The notes: generated by a model not told the origin, from the sequence alone. DNA of 64,000 bases from Mycobacterium simiae (GCF_008370645.1 NZ_VTZN01000005.1:1-64000); one strand, 5' to 3'; shown: positions 30,575 to 40,309, counted from the first letter of the stretch. Numbers and translations: made by a program.

Positions 30575-32295
30575 TGGTCCGGCTGTCGAGGGAGCGCTAC
30601 GCGCAGCTATTTGGCCCGACCACTGGCGACCAGATTAGGCTGGCCGACACCAACTTGTTGGTGGAGATCACTGAAGACCGTTGCGGCGGGCCGGAATTGG
30701 CCGGGGACGAGGCGGTGTTCGGCGGGGGAAAGGTGCTGCGCGAGTCGATGGGCCAGGCACGGGCCACCCGCGCCCAGGGCACGCCCGATACCGTGATCAC
30801 TGGTGCGGTGATCGTCGACTACTGGGGAATTATCAAGGCCGACATCGGTATTCGCGACGGCCGCATCGTCGGGATCGGTAAGGCCGGCAATCCGGACATC
30901 ATGGCCGGCGTGCACCGGGACCTGGTAGTGGGGCCGTCCACCGAGATCATCGGCGGCCACGGGAGAATCGTGACCGCAGGTGCCGTCGACTGTCACGTGC
31001 ACCTCATCTGTCCGCAAATCATCATCGAAGCACTCGGGGCCGGCATCACCACCATCGTGGGCGGCGGCACCGGGCCTGCTGAAGGCAGCAAGGCCACCAC
31101 GGTGACGCCTGGGGAATGGCACCTGGGCCGGATGCTGGAAGCTTTGGATACCTGGCCGGTGAACTTCGCCTTGCTCGGCAAGGGCAACACCGTGAACCCG
31201 GACGCGTTATGGGAGCAATTACGCTGTGGTGCATCAGGTTTCAAGCTGCACGAGGACTGGGGGTCGACGCCGGCGGCAATCGACACCTGCCTGACCGTAG
31301 CCGAGGCCGCCGGAGTCCAGGTAGCACTGCATACCGACACCCTCAACGAGACGGGTTTCGTCGAAGACACCCTCGCGGCGATCGCTGGTCGTGGCATTCA
31401 CACCTACCACACCGAAGGCGCCGGCGGCGGGCACGCACCTGACATCATCACTGTCGCATCACACCCGAATGTGCTGCCTAGTTCCACCAATCCCACCCGC
31501 CCGCACACCATCAACACACTCGACGAGCACCTGGACATGTTGATGGTGTGTCACCACCTCAACCCCCGGATCCCTGAGGACTTGGCGTTCGCCGAGAGCC
31601 GGATTCGCCCCTCGACCATGGCCGCTGAAGACCTTCTGCACGATATGGGCGCGATCTCAATGATCGGCAGCGATTCCCAGGCCATGGGTAGAGTCGGCGA
31701 GGTGGTGCTGCGCACCTGGCAGACCGCGCATGTGATGAAGGCCCGCCGCGGAGCGCTGGCCGGCGACGAAGCGGCCGACAACACCCGGGTCCGCCGCTAT
31801 GTCGCCAAATACACCATTTGCCCGGCCATCACGCACGGTTTGGACCATCTCATCGGCTCAGTGGAGGTGGGCAAGCTGGCCGACCTGGTGTTGTGGGAGC
31901 CGGCGTTCTTCGGAGTCCGACCACATGCGGTGATCAAGGGCGGTGCGATCGCCTGGGCGGCGATGGGTGACGCGAACGCGTCGATACCAACCCCGCAACC
32001 GGTGCTGCCCCGGCCGATGTTCGGCGCCGCCGCCACAGTAGCGGCGGCCACCTCGGTGCACTTCGTGGCGCCACAGTCCATCGAGGCACACCTAGCAGAC
32101 CGGCTCGCGGTCAATCGACCGCTAGCGGCAGTGGCCGATGTGCGCGCTCTCGGCAAGGCCGACCTGCCGCTCAATGACGCGCTGCCCAACATCGAGGTCG
32201 ACCCCGACACCTTTACCGTGCGCATCGACGGCGAAGTCTGGCCAGCCCAGCCGGCCGCCGAACTTCCTATGACACAACGGTATTTCTTGTTCTGA
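30571..32295 (+). CDS. ureC: Urease alpha (catalytic) subunit
   Basis: The 574-residue catalytic subunit. Nickel-binding His142 and His144 lie in DCHVHLI, the carbamylated lysine is Lys225 in GFKLHEDWG, a further His is in [16 protein letters not shown], the flap is [14 protein letters not shown], and the metal Asp is in [12 protein letters not shown]. All catalytic motifs are intact, so the enzyme should be active if maturation factors and nickel are available. It ends in the TGATG overlap with ureF. Urease in mycobacteria supplies nitrogen and can raise the pH of the phagosome. No nickel transporter is present nearby. Confidence 0.98.
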   Translation: MMVRLSRERYAQLFGPTTGDQIRLADTNLLVEITEDRCGGPELAGDEAVFGGGKVLRESMGQARATRAQGTPDTVITGAVIVDYWGIIKADIGIRDGRIVGIGKAGNPDIMAGVHRDLVVGPSTEIIGGHGRIVTAGAVDCHVHLICPQIIIEALGAGITTIVGGGTGPAEGSKATTVTPGEWHLGRMLEALDTWPVNFALLGKGNTVNPDALWEQLRCGASGFKLHEDWGSTPAAIDTCLTVAEAAGVQVALHTDTLNETGFVEDTLAAIAGRGIHTYHTEGAGGGHAPDIITVASHPNVLPSSTNPTRPHTINTLDEHLDMLMVCHHLNPRIPEDLAFAESRIRPSTMAAEDLLHDMGAISMIGSDSQAMGRVGEVVLRTWQTAHVMKARRGALAGDEAADNTRVRRYVAKYTICPAITHGLDHLIGSVEVGKLADLVLWEPAFFGVRPHAVIKGGAIAWAAMGDANASIPTPQPVLPRPMFGAAATVAAATSVHFVAPQSIEAHLADRLAVNRPLAAVADVRALGKADLPLNDALPNIEVDPDTFTVRIDGEVWPAQPAAELPMTQRYFLF

Positions 32296-32930
32296 TGGCC
32301 CCGCTCGCGACGCTTCTGACTCTCGCCGATTCGCGACTGCCCACCGGCGCCCACGTGCATTCCGGCGGACTTGAAGAGGCCGTCGGTAGCGGCACGGTGA
32401 CCAACTTGGTCACCTTGGAAGCGTTCCTCAAACGACGAATCCGAACCCACGGGTTGGTCACGGCCTCAATCGCGGTCGCGGTACAACTGGGCGATCTGGC
32501 TCTCGATGACGCCGACCAGGAAACAGACGCCCGCACACCGGCTCCCGCGGCTCGAGAGGCATCACGCAAGCAAGGCCGTGGACTGGTTCGGTTGGCCCGA
32601 CTGATCTGGCCGGACCCGACGTGGGACGATCTGGGCCGCCGGCCGCATCTGGCGGTGGCAGCCGGGCGCGTGGGCGCGCTGAGTGGCCTGCCCACCGAAG
32701 ACAATGCGCTGCATGTCGTTTACACCACGATGACCGGCTCAGCCACGGCCGCCCAGCGGCTGCTGGCGTTGGATCCCGCGGAGGTGGCCGCATTGACCTT
32801 TCGACTATCCGGACTGTGCGAACAGACCGCGGTCGAGGCGACCGTTGGACTGGCTGACTTGTCTGATCCGCTGCTCGACACGTTGGCGCAGCACCATGCC
32901 GAGCGTGAGCGTCCGCTCTTCTTTTCTTGA
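32295..32930 (+). CDS. ureF: Urease accessory protein UreF
   Basis: An all-helical urease maturation factor of 211 residues ([45 protein letters not shown]). UreF joins UreD and UreG on the apo-urease and works as part of the nickel insertion complex. It overlaps ureC by 1 nt (TGATG), and UreG begins 11 nt after its stop. There is no ureE gene in the cluster, as is usual in mycobacteria. Confidence 0.93.
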   Translation: MAPLATLLTLADSRLPTGAHVHSGGLEEAVGSGTVTNLVTLEAFLKRRIRTHGLVTASIAVAVQLGDLALDDADQETDARTPAPAAREASRKQGRGLVRLARLIWPDPTWDDLGRRPHLAVAAGRVGALSGLPTEDNALHVVYTTMTGSATAAQRLLALDPAEVAALTFRLSGLCEQTAVEATVGLADLSDPLLDTLAQHHAERERPLFFS

Positions 32931-32940
32931 AAGGCCCTAC

Positions 32941-33612
32941 GTGACAACACATTCGCACGCTCATCCGCATTCTCATACCGACCGGCCCAAGCGGGTCCGC
33001 CAACAAGGCGAGCCGCTGCGCATCGGCGTCGGAGGTCCAGTCGGCTCCGGAAAGACAGCGCTCGTTGCGGCGCTATGCCGGCAATTGCGCGACGAGCTGT
33101 CGGTGGCGGTGCTGACCAACGACATCTACACCACTGAGGACGCCGACTTCCTACGCAAGCATGCGGTCCTGCCCGACGACCGGATCGCCGCGGTACAGAC
33201 CGGCGGCTGCCCGCACACCGCGATCCGCGACGACATCACCGCGAACCTGGACGCCATCGATGACCTGATGGCCGCGCACGATGCCCTCGACCTGATCCTG
33301 GTCGAGTCCGGAGGCGACAACCTCACGGCCACCTTTTCTTCGGGCCTGGTGGATGTACAGATCTTCGTCATCGACGTGGCCGGTGGCGACAAGGTGCCGC
33401 GCAAGGGCGGGCCGGGGGTGACCTATTCGGATCTTCTGGTAGTGAACAAGACTGACTTGGCTCCCTTGGTGAACGCCGACCTGCAGGTGATGGCCCGCGA
33501 CGCCGGCGCGGTACGCGGTGGGCGGCCAACCGTACTGCAATCGTTGACCGAGGACCCGGCGGCGACCAAAGTGCTGGAGTGGGTTCGCGCTCAACTGGCC
33601 TCGAACGTTTAG
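32941..33612 (+). CDS. ureG: Urease accessory GTPase UreG
   Basis: A 223-residue SIMIBI-class GTPase supplying energy for nickel transfer to urease. A His-rich N-terminus ([10 protein letters not shown]) is a probable nickel-binding tail, which may compensate for the missing UreE. The P-loop is [11 protein letters not shown], the metal site is in the CPH of [13 protein letters not shown], and ESGGDNL and the nucleotide-specificity motif NKTDLA follow. GTG 32941 is chosen because it begins the His-rich tail right after ureF; the longer frame lies inside ureF. Confidence 0.96.
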   Translation: MTTHSHAHPHSHTDRPKRVRQQGEPLRIGVGGPVGSGKTALVAALCRQLRDELSVAVLTNDIYTTEDADFLRKHAVLPDDRIAAVQTGGCPHTAIRDDITANLDAIDDLMAAHDALDLILVESGGDNLTATFSSGLVDVQIFVIDVAGGDKVPRKGGPGVTYSDLLVVNKTDLAPLVNADLQVMARDAGAVRGGRPTVLQSLTEDPAATKVLEWVRAQLASNV

Positions 33613-33621
33613 TGGCGGCTG

Positions 33622-34353
33622 ATGCACTCCCAGGTCGTGCTGGTCGCGACGCGTAACCGCTTGCCGCGCATCGAATACCGCGGCGGCATTGCGGCCCGTT
33701 GCATCGCGCCCGACACCGTATATCTGCTGTCGACGGCGATGAATCCGCTGGGCGGTGACTCCGCCAACATCCGGGTGATCGTGGAGGAAGACGCTAGGCT
33801 GCGGCTACGCAGCGCAGCGGCCGCCGTGGTTCTGCCCGGCGCCGAAACATCAACATCGAGGTCCAGCTGGGACATCGAGGTGACCGGAACCCTTGATGTA
33901 GACCTAGCGCCGACGGTCGTTGCCGCCGCGGCCAGGCACATAACGAGCGTGGTGCTGAACCTGCACAGCGCGGGTCACATCCGCTTTCGCGAGCGCGTGC
34001 AAATCGGCAGATGCGGTGAGGAGGAGGGGTTTTGGTCGGGGTCACTGCACGCCGACCGAAATGGTCGTCCAATGCTGCGCCACCGGGTGGAACTGGGCGC
34101 CGGATCGCTGGCCGATGACGTCATAGCGGCGCCCCGTGCCACCATCAACGAGCTGCGCTATCCGGCAACAACATTCACTGCCGCCAGGCATGGTGCCACG
34201 CTGCTAACACTGGCCGGCGGAGGCACGCTGAGCACATGGCAGGGTGATCGGTTACCGGCTAGCTCGCCCTCTTCGCCGCCGGGCGATGCGCCTCGGCGGC
34301 CAACACTTCCAGCTGTTCAAGCCGAGTGCGGGCGAAGGCCTGCTGCTCGGTGA
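33622..34353 (+). CDS. ureD: Urease accessory protein UreD
   Basis: A 243-residue member of the UreD/UreH family, the scaffold that docks UreF and UreG on apo-urease. Conserved features include AMNPLGGDSANIRVIVEEDARLRL and VVLPGAET. It is the last gene of the urease operon. The C-terminal 35 residues or so (after STWQGDRL) are Pro/Ser-rich, run antiparallel over the 3' end of ndh for 95 bp and are probably not conserved: the M. tuberculosis protein is about 208 residues. The stop has apparently drifted into the convergent gene. Confidence 0.88.
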   Translation: MHSQVVLVATRNRLPRIEYRGGIAARCIAPDTVYLLSTAMNPLGGDSANIRVIVEEDARLRLRSAAAAVVLPGAETSTSRSSWDIEVTGTLDVDLAPTVVAAAARHITSVVLNLHSAGHIRFRERVQIGRCGEEEGFWSGSLHADRNGRPMLRHRVELGAGSLADDVIAAPRATINELRYPATTFTAARHGATLLTLAGGGTLSTWQGDRLPASSPSSPPGDAPRRPTLPAVQAECGRRPAAR

Positions 34354-35644
34354 TAGTCAGCTGGCCCCGTCGAGTACTCAGAAACGTCACCGTCCACGAC
34401 AGCAGCGTGCTGACCTTTGTTTTGAACCCAACCAGGTAAACCAGGTGCAGGACCAGCCACGCCAACCAGGCAATGAAGCCGCTGAGTTCCAGCGGACCGA
34501 TCTTGGCCACCGCCGAAAACCTAGACACCGTCGCCATAGAGCCCTTGTCGAAGTACTGGAATGGCTCGCGCTCGGCGGGGTCGGCCCCAGCGAGCTCAGC
34601 CTTAATCGTGCTAGCGACATACTTGGCGCCTTGGATGGCGCCTTGCGCGACACCCGGCACTCCGTCAACGGCAGCCATATCGCCGATGACGAAAACGTTC
34701 GGGTGGCCAGGAATAGACAAGTCGGGCAGCACCTGGACTCGGCCAGCCCGGTCGAGCTCAACGGAGGATTGCTCGGCTAGATCCCGGCCCAAATGGCTGG
34801 CCTGAACTCCGGCGGACCACACCTTGCATGCTGATTCGATGCGCCGGATAGTGCCGTCGGAGTCTTTCACGGTGATGCCGTTGCGGTCGACGTCGGTGAC
34901 CATGGCACCCAGCTGAATCTCCACGCCCAACTTCTGCAACCGAGCGGCCGCTCGCGCGCCCAACTTCTCGCCGAACGGCGGCAACACCGCCGGGGCCGCG
35001 TCGAGCAGTATCACCCGCGCCTTGGTGGAGTCGATATGCCGGAAAGCGCCTTTCAAGGTGTGGATGGCCAATTCAGCTATTTGCCCCGCCATTTCAACGC
35101 CGGTGGGTCCGGCCCCAACGACGGTGAACGTCAGCAACTTGGTACGCCGCTCCGGGTCGCTTGAACGTTCGGCCTGCTCGAACGCGGCAAGGATCCGGCC
35201 CCGCAATTCCAGCGCGTCGTCGATCGACTTCATACCCGGCGCGAACTCGGCGAAATGGTCGTTGTCGAAGTACGACTGGCCTGCCCCCGCAGCGACGATC
35301 AAGCTGTCGTACGGGGTCTCGTAGGTGTGGCCAAGCAGCTCCGACACAACGCACTGCTTGGCCAGGTCAATATGGGTGACGTCGCCGAGCAGCACTTGAA
35401 CGTTGCGCTGCCGGCGCAGAATCACACGGGTGGGTGGGGCAATGTCTCCTTCGGAGACGATGCCGGTCGCGACTTGGTAAAGCAACGGCTGGAAGAGGTG
35501 ATGTGTTGTACGCGCGATCAGCTTGATGTCAACGTCAGCTCGCTTGAGCTTCTTTGCCGCATTGAGTCCGCCGAACCCAGATCCGATGATGACTACGCGA
35601 TGCTTTGGACGGGGTTCAGCTGTGGGTTCCTGCTGGGGACTCAT
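34259..35644 (-). CDS. ndh: Type II NADH dehydrogenase
   Basis: A 461-residue non-proton-pumping NADH:menaquinone oxidoreductase. The FAD-binding GxGxxG motif is at the N-terminus (VVIIGSGFGGLNAAKKL), the NADH-binding motif is VVGAGPTGVEMAGQIAEL, and the quinone-site AQGAIQGAKYVA segment follows. The C-terminus has amphipathic and hydrophobic helices for membrane attachment (FIAWLAWLVLHLVYLVGFK). It is the main respiratory NDH-2 of mycobacteria and linked to isoniazid tolerance. ATG 35644 (MSPQQEP) matches the M. tuberculosis start; the frame extends to 35731 without conservation. A palindrome lies about 44-63 bp upstream. Confidence 0.97.
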   Translation of the reverse strand: MSPQQEPTAEPRPKHRVVIIGSGFGGLNAAKKLKRADVDIKLIARTTHHLFQPLLYQVATGIVSEGDIAPPTRVILRRQRNVQVLLGDVTHIDLAKQCVVSELLGHTYETPYDSLIVAAGAGQSYFDNDHFAEFAPGMKSIDDALELRGRILAAFEQAERSSDPERRTKLLTFTVVGAGPTGVEMAGQIAELAIHTLKGAFRHIDSTKARVILLDAAPAVLPPFGEKLGARAAARLQKLGVEIQLGAMVTDVDRNGITVKDSDGTIRRIESACKVWSAGVQASHLGRDLAEQSSVELDRAGRVQVLPDLSIPGHPNVFVIGDMAAVDGVPGVAQGAIQGAKYVASTIKAELAGADPAEREPFQYFDKGSMATVSRFSAVAKIGPLELSGFIAWLAWLVLHLVYLVGFKTKVSTLLSWTVTFLSTRRGQLTITEQQAFARTRLEQLEVLAAEAHRPAAKRAS

Positions 35645-35687
35645 CTTCCGCTGCTCCTGACGGGATCTCCTCGACGGCAAACTACAG

Positions 35688-35707
35688 TTAGCTACCACGG
35701 TAGCCAA
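35688..35707. promoter_or_regulatory. Inverted repeat upstream of ndh
   Basis: TTAGCTACC-AC-GGTAGCCAA is a dyad whose arms pair at 8 of 9 positions around a 2-nt centre, located 44-63 bp before the ndh start. It has operator geometry, but the binding protein is not known to me. Confidence 0.4.
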
Positions 35708-35781
35708 CCGTCGGCGCGCCCGCCCAGGCACTCACCTGTGTATTTAGCCACACTCAGCGAATTGCGCTGGTGGAAGCGTGT

Positions 35782-36705
35782 TTACCGACCGAGTAGGGGC
35801 CGCATCGCCTCGGCAGCAGTGGTGATGAGTCCGGGCGTGTAGCCCTGCGCAGCGAGGTTGATGATCACACCGTCAATGCCGACGTCGAGCACTTTTGTTT
35901 GAACTTGGTCAGCGATCCGAGCCGGGCTGCCTATCACCATGCGCCTGCTCATTTCGGCGGGGAGCTGATCTGGTTTGGCCTTTTCGTCGATCACCACCGT
36001 CAACATCACACTGGTCTCCAGCGTCGACGGATCTCGGCCGGTTTCTTGGCACCGAGCGAGAACGGCCGCCATCTTTCGAGGCAGTTCATCAAGCGGCGCG
36101 ACAATGTTGAGATGGTCGGCCCAGCGGGCGGCGATTCCGAAAGTCTTCTTTTCACCGCCACCACCGATCAGGATGGGGATGCGGTCACGGTAACGCGGCT
36201 CTGCCAGCGCGGATTCGGTGGTGTACCAAGCCCCCGAGACTGTGGGCCGCTGGCCTTTGATCATCGGGTCGAGAATCTGCAACGCCTCCTCGAGTCGGTT
36301 GAACCGATCGGTAAAGGTACCGAACTCGAAACCGAGCTGGCGATGCTCGAGTTCATACCAGCCGGCGCCGATGCCGAGGATTGCCCGGCCGGCGCTCACC
36401 ACGTCCAGAGTCGTGATGATCTTGCCCAGCAAGGCCGGGTTGCGGTAGGTGTTGCCGGTCACCAAGGTGCCCAATTGCAGCCGATCGGTGGCGGTGGCCA
36501 ATGCGCCGAGGGCCGTGTAAGCCTCTAACATCGGCTGGTCAGGCGTTCCCAAGATGGGCAGTTGATAAAAGTGGTCCATCAGAAAAAGCGAGTCAAAGCC
36601 GGCGGCCTCGGCTTCGCGCGCCTGGGCAATGACTGACGGGAATAGTTTTTCGACGGTAGAGCCGTAAGAGAAGCTAGGGATCTGAAATCCAAGCTTGATC
36701 GCCAC
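35782..36705 (-). CDS. F420-dependent LLM-class oxidoreductase (Rv1855c-like)
   Basis: A 307-residue luciferase-like monooxygenase-fold protein (MAIKLGFQIPSF, SLFLMDHFYQLP, GRAILGIGAGWYELEH, PILIGGGGEKKTF). In mycobacteria such proteins generally use coenzyme F420, and the fold and motifs support F420 or FMN binding. The substrate is unknown. It starts with GTG at 36705. The SDR gene upstream (36746) is on the same strand 40 bp away and could be co-transcribed. Confidence 0.85.
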   Translation of the reverse strand: MAIKLGFQIPSFSYGSTVEKLFPSVIAQAREAEAAGFDSLFLMDHFYQLPILGTPDQPMLEAYTALGALATATDRLQLGTLVTGNTYRNPALLGKIITTLDVVSAGRAILGIGAGWYELEHRQLGFEFGTFTDRFNRLEEALQILDPMIKGQRPTVSGAWYTTESALAEPRYRDRIPILIGGGGEKKTFGIAARWADHLNIVAPLDELPRKMAAVLARCQETGRDPSTLETSVMLTVVIDEKAKPDQLPAEMSRRMVIGSPARIADQVQTKVLDVGIDGVIINLAAQGYTPGLITTAAEAMRPLLGR

Positions 36706-36745
36706 GGTGTCTAGCGTAGCGATCAGGTCGGCTGACGCACTGCGC

Positions 36746-37423
36746 CTAGCCGAAGTGGGCCAGTGCGCCGTGACTTACATGCAGTGTCTGGCCGGTGATG
36801 TGGCGAGCCGCAGCCGTGGTGAGAAAAAGCGTCAACCGGGCGATCTCGGCCGCTACGGGGGCGGGTGCGCGGGAAAGACCGTCGTAACCGGGCTGCACGC
36901 CACGCCCGCACGCAACCACGTTGACCGTGATACCGCGGGTGCCGTAGATCTCGGCCTGTCCGGCAACCCAATTGGAGAGTGCAGCTTTGATCGCTGCGTC
37001 GACGCTGCCCGCGGGCGGGTTCTCCGCGACGACGCTGATGATGGAACCGCCCGAGCGCAGATGATCACCCACACATTGGACTGTCAGTACCGCCGAAAGC
37101 ACGGTTGCGTCGAGCGAATTGCGCCATGCGGTAGCGGTGTCGGACAGGGCATAAGCCCGCGGGTCACCGGCATTCCAGGTGGGCGCCGGCACAGTGACGA
37201 TGGTGTCCAGGTGATGGGGGAAAAGACCGCGAACCTCGGTCAGGCTGGCTGGGTTGGTGGTGTCGCAGACGATGGCATCCGCGTCGAGCTCCTTGGCAAC
37301 AACCTCGAGGTCATCTGCGCGGGCACCTACCAGAGTCACTGTGTGACCGTCGTCGCGAAAACCCTCGGCCACCGTGCGCCCCAAATCGGTATCCCCGCCA
37401 GTAACGAGCACCTCCACTGCCAT
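36746..37423 (-). CDS. Degenerate short-chain dehydrogenase/reductase (Rv1856c-like)
   Basis: A 225-residue SDR-fold protein. The cofactor motif reads TGGDTDLG, departing from TGxxxGIG. The active-site Tyr-x3-Lys is changed: the aligned segment is VDAAIKAALSNW, with Asp where Tyr is expected. The C-terminal ARHITGQTLHVSHGAL segment is typical of the fold. It may bind a nucleotide without normal oxidoreductase chemistry, or may be a structural or regulatory SDR. The length equals its M. tuberculosis counterpart. It is divergent from modA, with 288 bp between them that hold no gene I can support. Confidence 0.8.
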   Translation of the reverse strand: MAVEVLVTGGDTDLGRTVAEGFRDDGHTVTLVGARADDLEVVAKELDADAIVCDTTNPASLTEVRGLFPHHLDTIVTVPAPTWNAGDPRAYALSDTATAWRNSLDATVLSAVLTVQCVGDHLRSGGSIISVVAENPPAGSVDAAIKAALSNWVAGQAEIYGTRGITVNVVACGRGVQPGYDGLSRAPAPVAAEIARLTLFLTTAAARHITGQTLHVSHGALAHFG

Positions 37424-37711
37424 GACCTCCTCGTGTTCAACGCTGAACCCAGACCCCTGGTTGGCCAGCGCATGCTCGCACTCGGCGCGCCAAACATGTT
37501 CTTGACGGTTTACACATCACGGAACCTTGCCTGGTATCTCAGCGCGATCGGCGTCAACCGGAATACATGTTACTGGACAGTAGCTATTAGGCGAAATTCC
37601 CGCACCGCTACGACGCGCAGGTGATTTACCGAACTCTTGGGATGAAAGGGCACATTCGGCCGCGCATTCCTGGCGACTTGGGGCTGAGCGCTGCGCTGTT
37701 AAGTTTGACCA

Positions 37712-38479
37712 ATGCGTCGGGTCGGATTGCGCGCCGGTTTGGTATCGATGCTGGTGGTGGGCAGCCTGTCGGCGTGCCATCCGAACTCGCAGCCGTCCCA
37801 TGGCGCGGGGTCAATTGTGGTGTTTGCGGCTGCCTCGCTGAAGCTTGCCTTCACTCAGATCGGCGAGCAGTTCAAGCAGGTCAACCCTGGCGTCGGCGTC
37901 GACTTCGATTTCGCGGGCTCGTCGGAACTGACGACTGCGCTGGCCCACGGCGCGATTGCCGACGTCTTCGCCTCGGCAGACAGCGCGCCGATGGACACCG
38001 TCGCCAAGGCCGGATTGGTGGCCGCCGGTCCGACGAACTTTGCCGCTAACACGCTGGTCATCGTCACCTCGCCGGGAAATCCGAGGCAGCTTGGTTCATT
38101 TGCGGACCTGGCAAGACCGGGGCTCAGCTTGGTGATCTGCCAGCAACCGGTGCCCTGCGGATCGGCCACCCGGCGCATCGCAAATACCACCGGGGTACGC
38201 CTCCATCCGGTGAGCGAGGAACTCAGCGTGACCGAAGTCCTGAATAAGGTCATCACCGGAGAGGCGGATGCTGGGCTGGTCTATGTCACCGACGCACTCG
38301 GCGTCGGCAGCAAAGTGACCGCCGTCAAGTTCCCTGAGGCCGCCGGCGCAGCGAATGTGTATCCCATCGCGGTTCTGAAGAAGGCGCCGCAGCCTGCAAT
38401 GGCGCAGAAGTTCGTGACCATGGTGACGACTGGGACGGGTCAGCAGATCCTAAATCGGTCCGGATTTGTGAAGCCCTGA
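37712..38479 (+). CDS. modA: Molybdate ABC transporter substrate-binding lipoprotein
   Basis: A 255-residue periplasmic-type binding protein of the ModA family. A lipoprotein signal peptide (about residues 1-21) ends in the lipobox LSAC, so the mature protein would be tethered to the membrane. Ligand-contact segments include VVFAAASLKLAFTQIG, FDFAGSSELTTAL and VITGEADAGLVYVTDA. Molybdate or tungstate is the expected ligand. modB follows 9 nt later. modC is displaced to 42262 by an insertion, which is unusual. Confidence 0.94.
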   Translation: MRRVGLRAGLVSMLVVGSLSACHPNSQPSHGAGSIVVFAAASLKLAFTQIGEQFKQVNPGVGVDFDFAGSSELTTALAHGAIADVFASADSAPMDTVAKAGLVAAGPTNFAANTLVIVTSPGNPRQLGSFADLARPGLSLVICQQPVPCGSATRRIANTTGVRLHPVSEELSVTEVLNKVITGEADAGLVYVTDALGVGSKVTAVKFPEAAGAANVYPIAVLKKAPQPAMAQKFVTMVTTGTGQQILNRSGFVKP

Positions 38480-38488
38480 CGAGCTGCT

Positions 38489-39292
38489 GTGCACCCGACA
38501 ACGGATCTGCCCCGCTGGGTTTACCTCCCTGCCGCAGCGGGGACGGTTTTCGTGGTCTTGCCGCTAATCGCGATTGGCGTCAAGGTCGATTGGCCAAATT
38601 TCTGGTCGCTGATCATCAGCGCGTCGGCAAAGACAGCACTTCTGCTGAGCCTGAAGACTGCCACCGCGAGCACTGTCCTGTGTGTGTTGCTGGGAGTGCC
38701 GATGGCGTTGGTGCTGGCCCGCAGCCGGGCGCGGTTGGTGCGGCTGCTGCGACCGCTGATCCTGTTGCCGCTGGTCCTGCCGCCGGTTGTGGGTGGAATC
38801 GCGCTCCTCTACGCGTTCGGCCGGCTCGGCTTGCTCGGACAGTACCTAGCGGCAGCCGGTATCAGCGTCGCCTTCAGCACAGCAGCAGTGGTGCTAGCAC
38901 AGACCTTCGTCTCGCTGCCGTTCCTGGTGATATCCCTCGAGGGGGCGGCTCGCACCGCGGGAGCCGACTACGAGGTGGTGGCCGCGACCCTGGGGGCGCG
39001 ACCAAGCACCGTTTGGTGGCGGGTCACCCTGCCGCTGCTGTTGCCGGGCGTGGTGTCCGGAGCGGTGCTGGCATTCGCTCGGTCGTTGGGGGAGTTCGGC
39101 GCGACGCTGACGTTCGCCGGCTCTCGGCAAGGCGTCACCCGCACGCTTCCGCTGGAGATCTACCTGCAGCGAGTGGACAATCCAGATGCGGCGGTCGCAT
39201 TGTCACTGCTGCTGGTCGCGGTGGCGGCGCTGGTCGTGTTCGCCCTGGGAGCCCGAACGTTGACCGGGATCACCGGCACTGACACCAGATAA
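38489..39292 (+). CDS. modB: Molybdate ABC transporter permease
   Basis: A 267-residue permease with about five to six membrane segments and the binding-protein-dependent EAA loop ([37 protein letters not shown]), which couples to the ModC ATPase. Its start is GTG 38489, 9 bp after modA. In M. tuberculosis modC follows directly; here the next gene on this strand is the flavoprotein at 40310, and a methyltransferase in the opposite direction ends 12 bp after modB. Loss of direct coupling to modC should separate their expression. Confidence 0.94.
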   Translation: MHPTTDLPRWVYLPAAAGTVFVVLPLIAIGVKVDWPNFWSLIISASAKTALLLSLKTATASTVLCVLLGVPMALVLARSRARLVRLLRPLILLPLVLPPVVGGIALLYAFGRLGLLGQYLAAAGISVAFSTAAVVLAQTFVSLPFLVISLEGAARTAGADYEVVAATLGARPSTVWWRVTLPLLLPGVVSGAVLAFARSLGEFGATLTFAGSRQGVTRTLPLEIYLQRVDNPDAAVALSLLLVAVAALVVFALGARTLTGITGTDTR

Positions 39293-39304
39293 ATCCGCTG
39301 TCTA

Positions 39305-40144
39305 TCAGCCGAATTCGAGCAGCGCATACACGCCGCGGAATCGTTTCGTTGGCGGGAACCGCCAGAAGGCGGGATAGAGGGTCCGAAAGAACAGACCCCT
39401 CCCCTTGGGCATCGGCACGTCGTGCACCGCCTTGACTCCAGACATGGTGTTGACCAGATCAGTCAGCTGATTGACCGAGAGGCTGAACGGCATCGGCGGT
39501 ACCCGGTAGCGCTTGGAAGAACGCATGCCTTTCGGTGCGACCTTTTTGACGAAGGTCGGCGGTAGATCGAAGAACATCTGCCCGCCGGGAAAACGCGTGG
39601 CGCACTCAGCGATGAGGTGCATCGCCTGTGATGGCTGTAGGTACATGAGAAAGCCCTCGGCAGTAATGAAAACGCCATCGCCGCTTTCGACGTGGTCCAT
39701 CCAGCTGTAGTCCAGGGCCGATTGCGCAAGGTTAGTGATCCGCCCGGAACGCGGCAACAGGCGCTGGCGAAGGTCGATCACCGGCGCCAGATCAACTGAT
39801 AACCAGCGGAATTGCGCAGTCGGTAGTGCGCTGCTCACGCGCCAGCAGCTAGTTTGAAAACCCTCGGCCAAAGCAACAACGGTGGCGTTGGGTCGCTTCG
39901 CGAGGTACGTGACCGCGCACCGATCGACCGCTAACGAGCGAAGTGCCATCTCTTGGCCCCTGCGTCCAAACTTTGCGAAGTCGAAATCAATGCGCTCGAC
40001 AAGTTCAATCGCCATCGGGTCGTTGATGATCGCGTTGGGCCGCCCAGCCTGATAAGCCCGCCCGTTGAGGGTTAGCAGTGCTGTTTCCGATACGCCGCTT
40101 AGCATGCTGGCGTCGATCTTGTCGTTGGCTGGAATACTCATCAT
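39305..40144 (-). CDS. Class I SAM-dependent O-methyltransferase, LCMT-like family
   Basis: A 279-residue protein of the leucine carboxyl methyltransferase-like/polyketide O-methyltransferase family (PF04072). SAM-fold landmarks are NATVVALAEGFQTSCWR, WLSVDLAPVIDLRQRLLP and VFITAEGFLMYL. Mycobacteria have many paralogues, most with unknown substrates. The start at ATG 40144 or the adjoining 40141 (MMSIPANDKI) is the first that gives a conserved N-terminus; the frame runs on to 40717 over the SQR gene without support. It is divergent from the SQR-like gene and not found at this place in H37Rv, so it appears to be part of the modB-modC insertion. Confidence 0.8.
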   Translation of the reverse strand: MMSIPANDKIDASMLSGVSETALLTLNGRAYQAGRPNAIINDPMAIELVERIDFDFAKFGRRGQEMALRSLAVDRCAVTYLAKRPNATVVALAEGFQTSCWRVSSALPTAQFRWLSVDLAPVIDLRQRLLPRSGRITNLAQSALDYSWMDHVESGDGVFITAEGFLMYLQPSQAMHLIAECATRFPGGQMFFDLPPTFVKKVAPKGMRSSKRYRVPPMPFSLSVNQLTDLVNTMSGVKAVHDVPMPKGRGLFFRTLYPAFWRFPPTKRFRGVYALLEFG

Positions 40145-40244
40145 GCCAACCTTAGCTGGGACAAGTACTGCGAAATCTTCGGCGGATCGCCCTGGGTTCG
40201 TCGGACGACTGCAATTGACAACAAGCCTCGCCGCCTCACCCTTC

Positions 40245-40265
40245 ATACCCCTAGGGGTATATACT
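40245..40265 (+). promoter_or_regulatory. CsoR/CstR-type operator within a promoter
   Basis: ATACCCCTAGGGGTAT (40245-40260) is a perfect 16-bp palindrome with the AT-C4-TA-G4-AT form of CsoR-family operators (copper-sensing CsoR/RicR, persulfide-sensing CstR). It partly overlaps TATACT (40260-40265), a good -10 element, so the repressor would sit between -35 and -10. Transcription would start near 40272, about 38 nt before the flavoprotein ATG. The regulator gene is not in this window. Confidence 0.7.
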
Positions 40266-40309
40266 GAAGGCTTGCCGCCGCTTTGGGCCACCCTAACCAA
40301 GGAGCATCC

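Noticed and set aside
40215-40220. TTGACA as the -35 box of the SQR promoter
   Set aside because: A perfect hexamer, but 39 nt from the TATACT -10; spacing is far too long for SigA. It may be chance.
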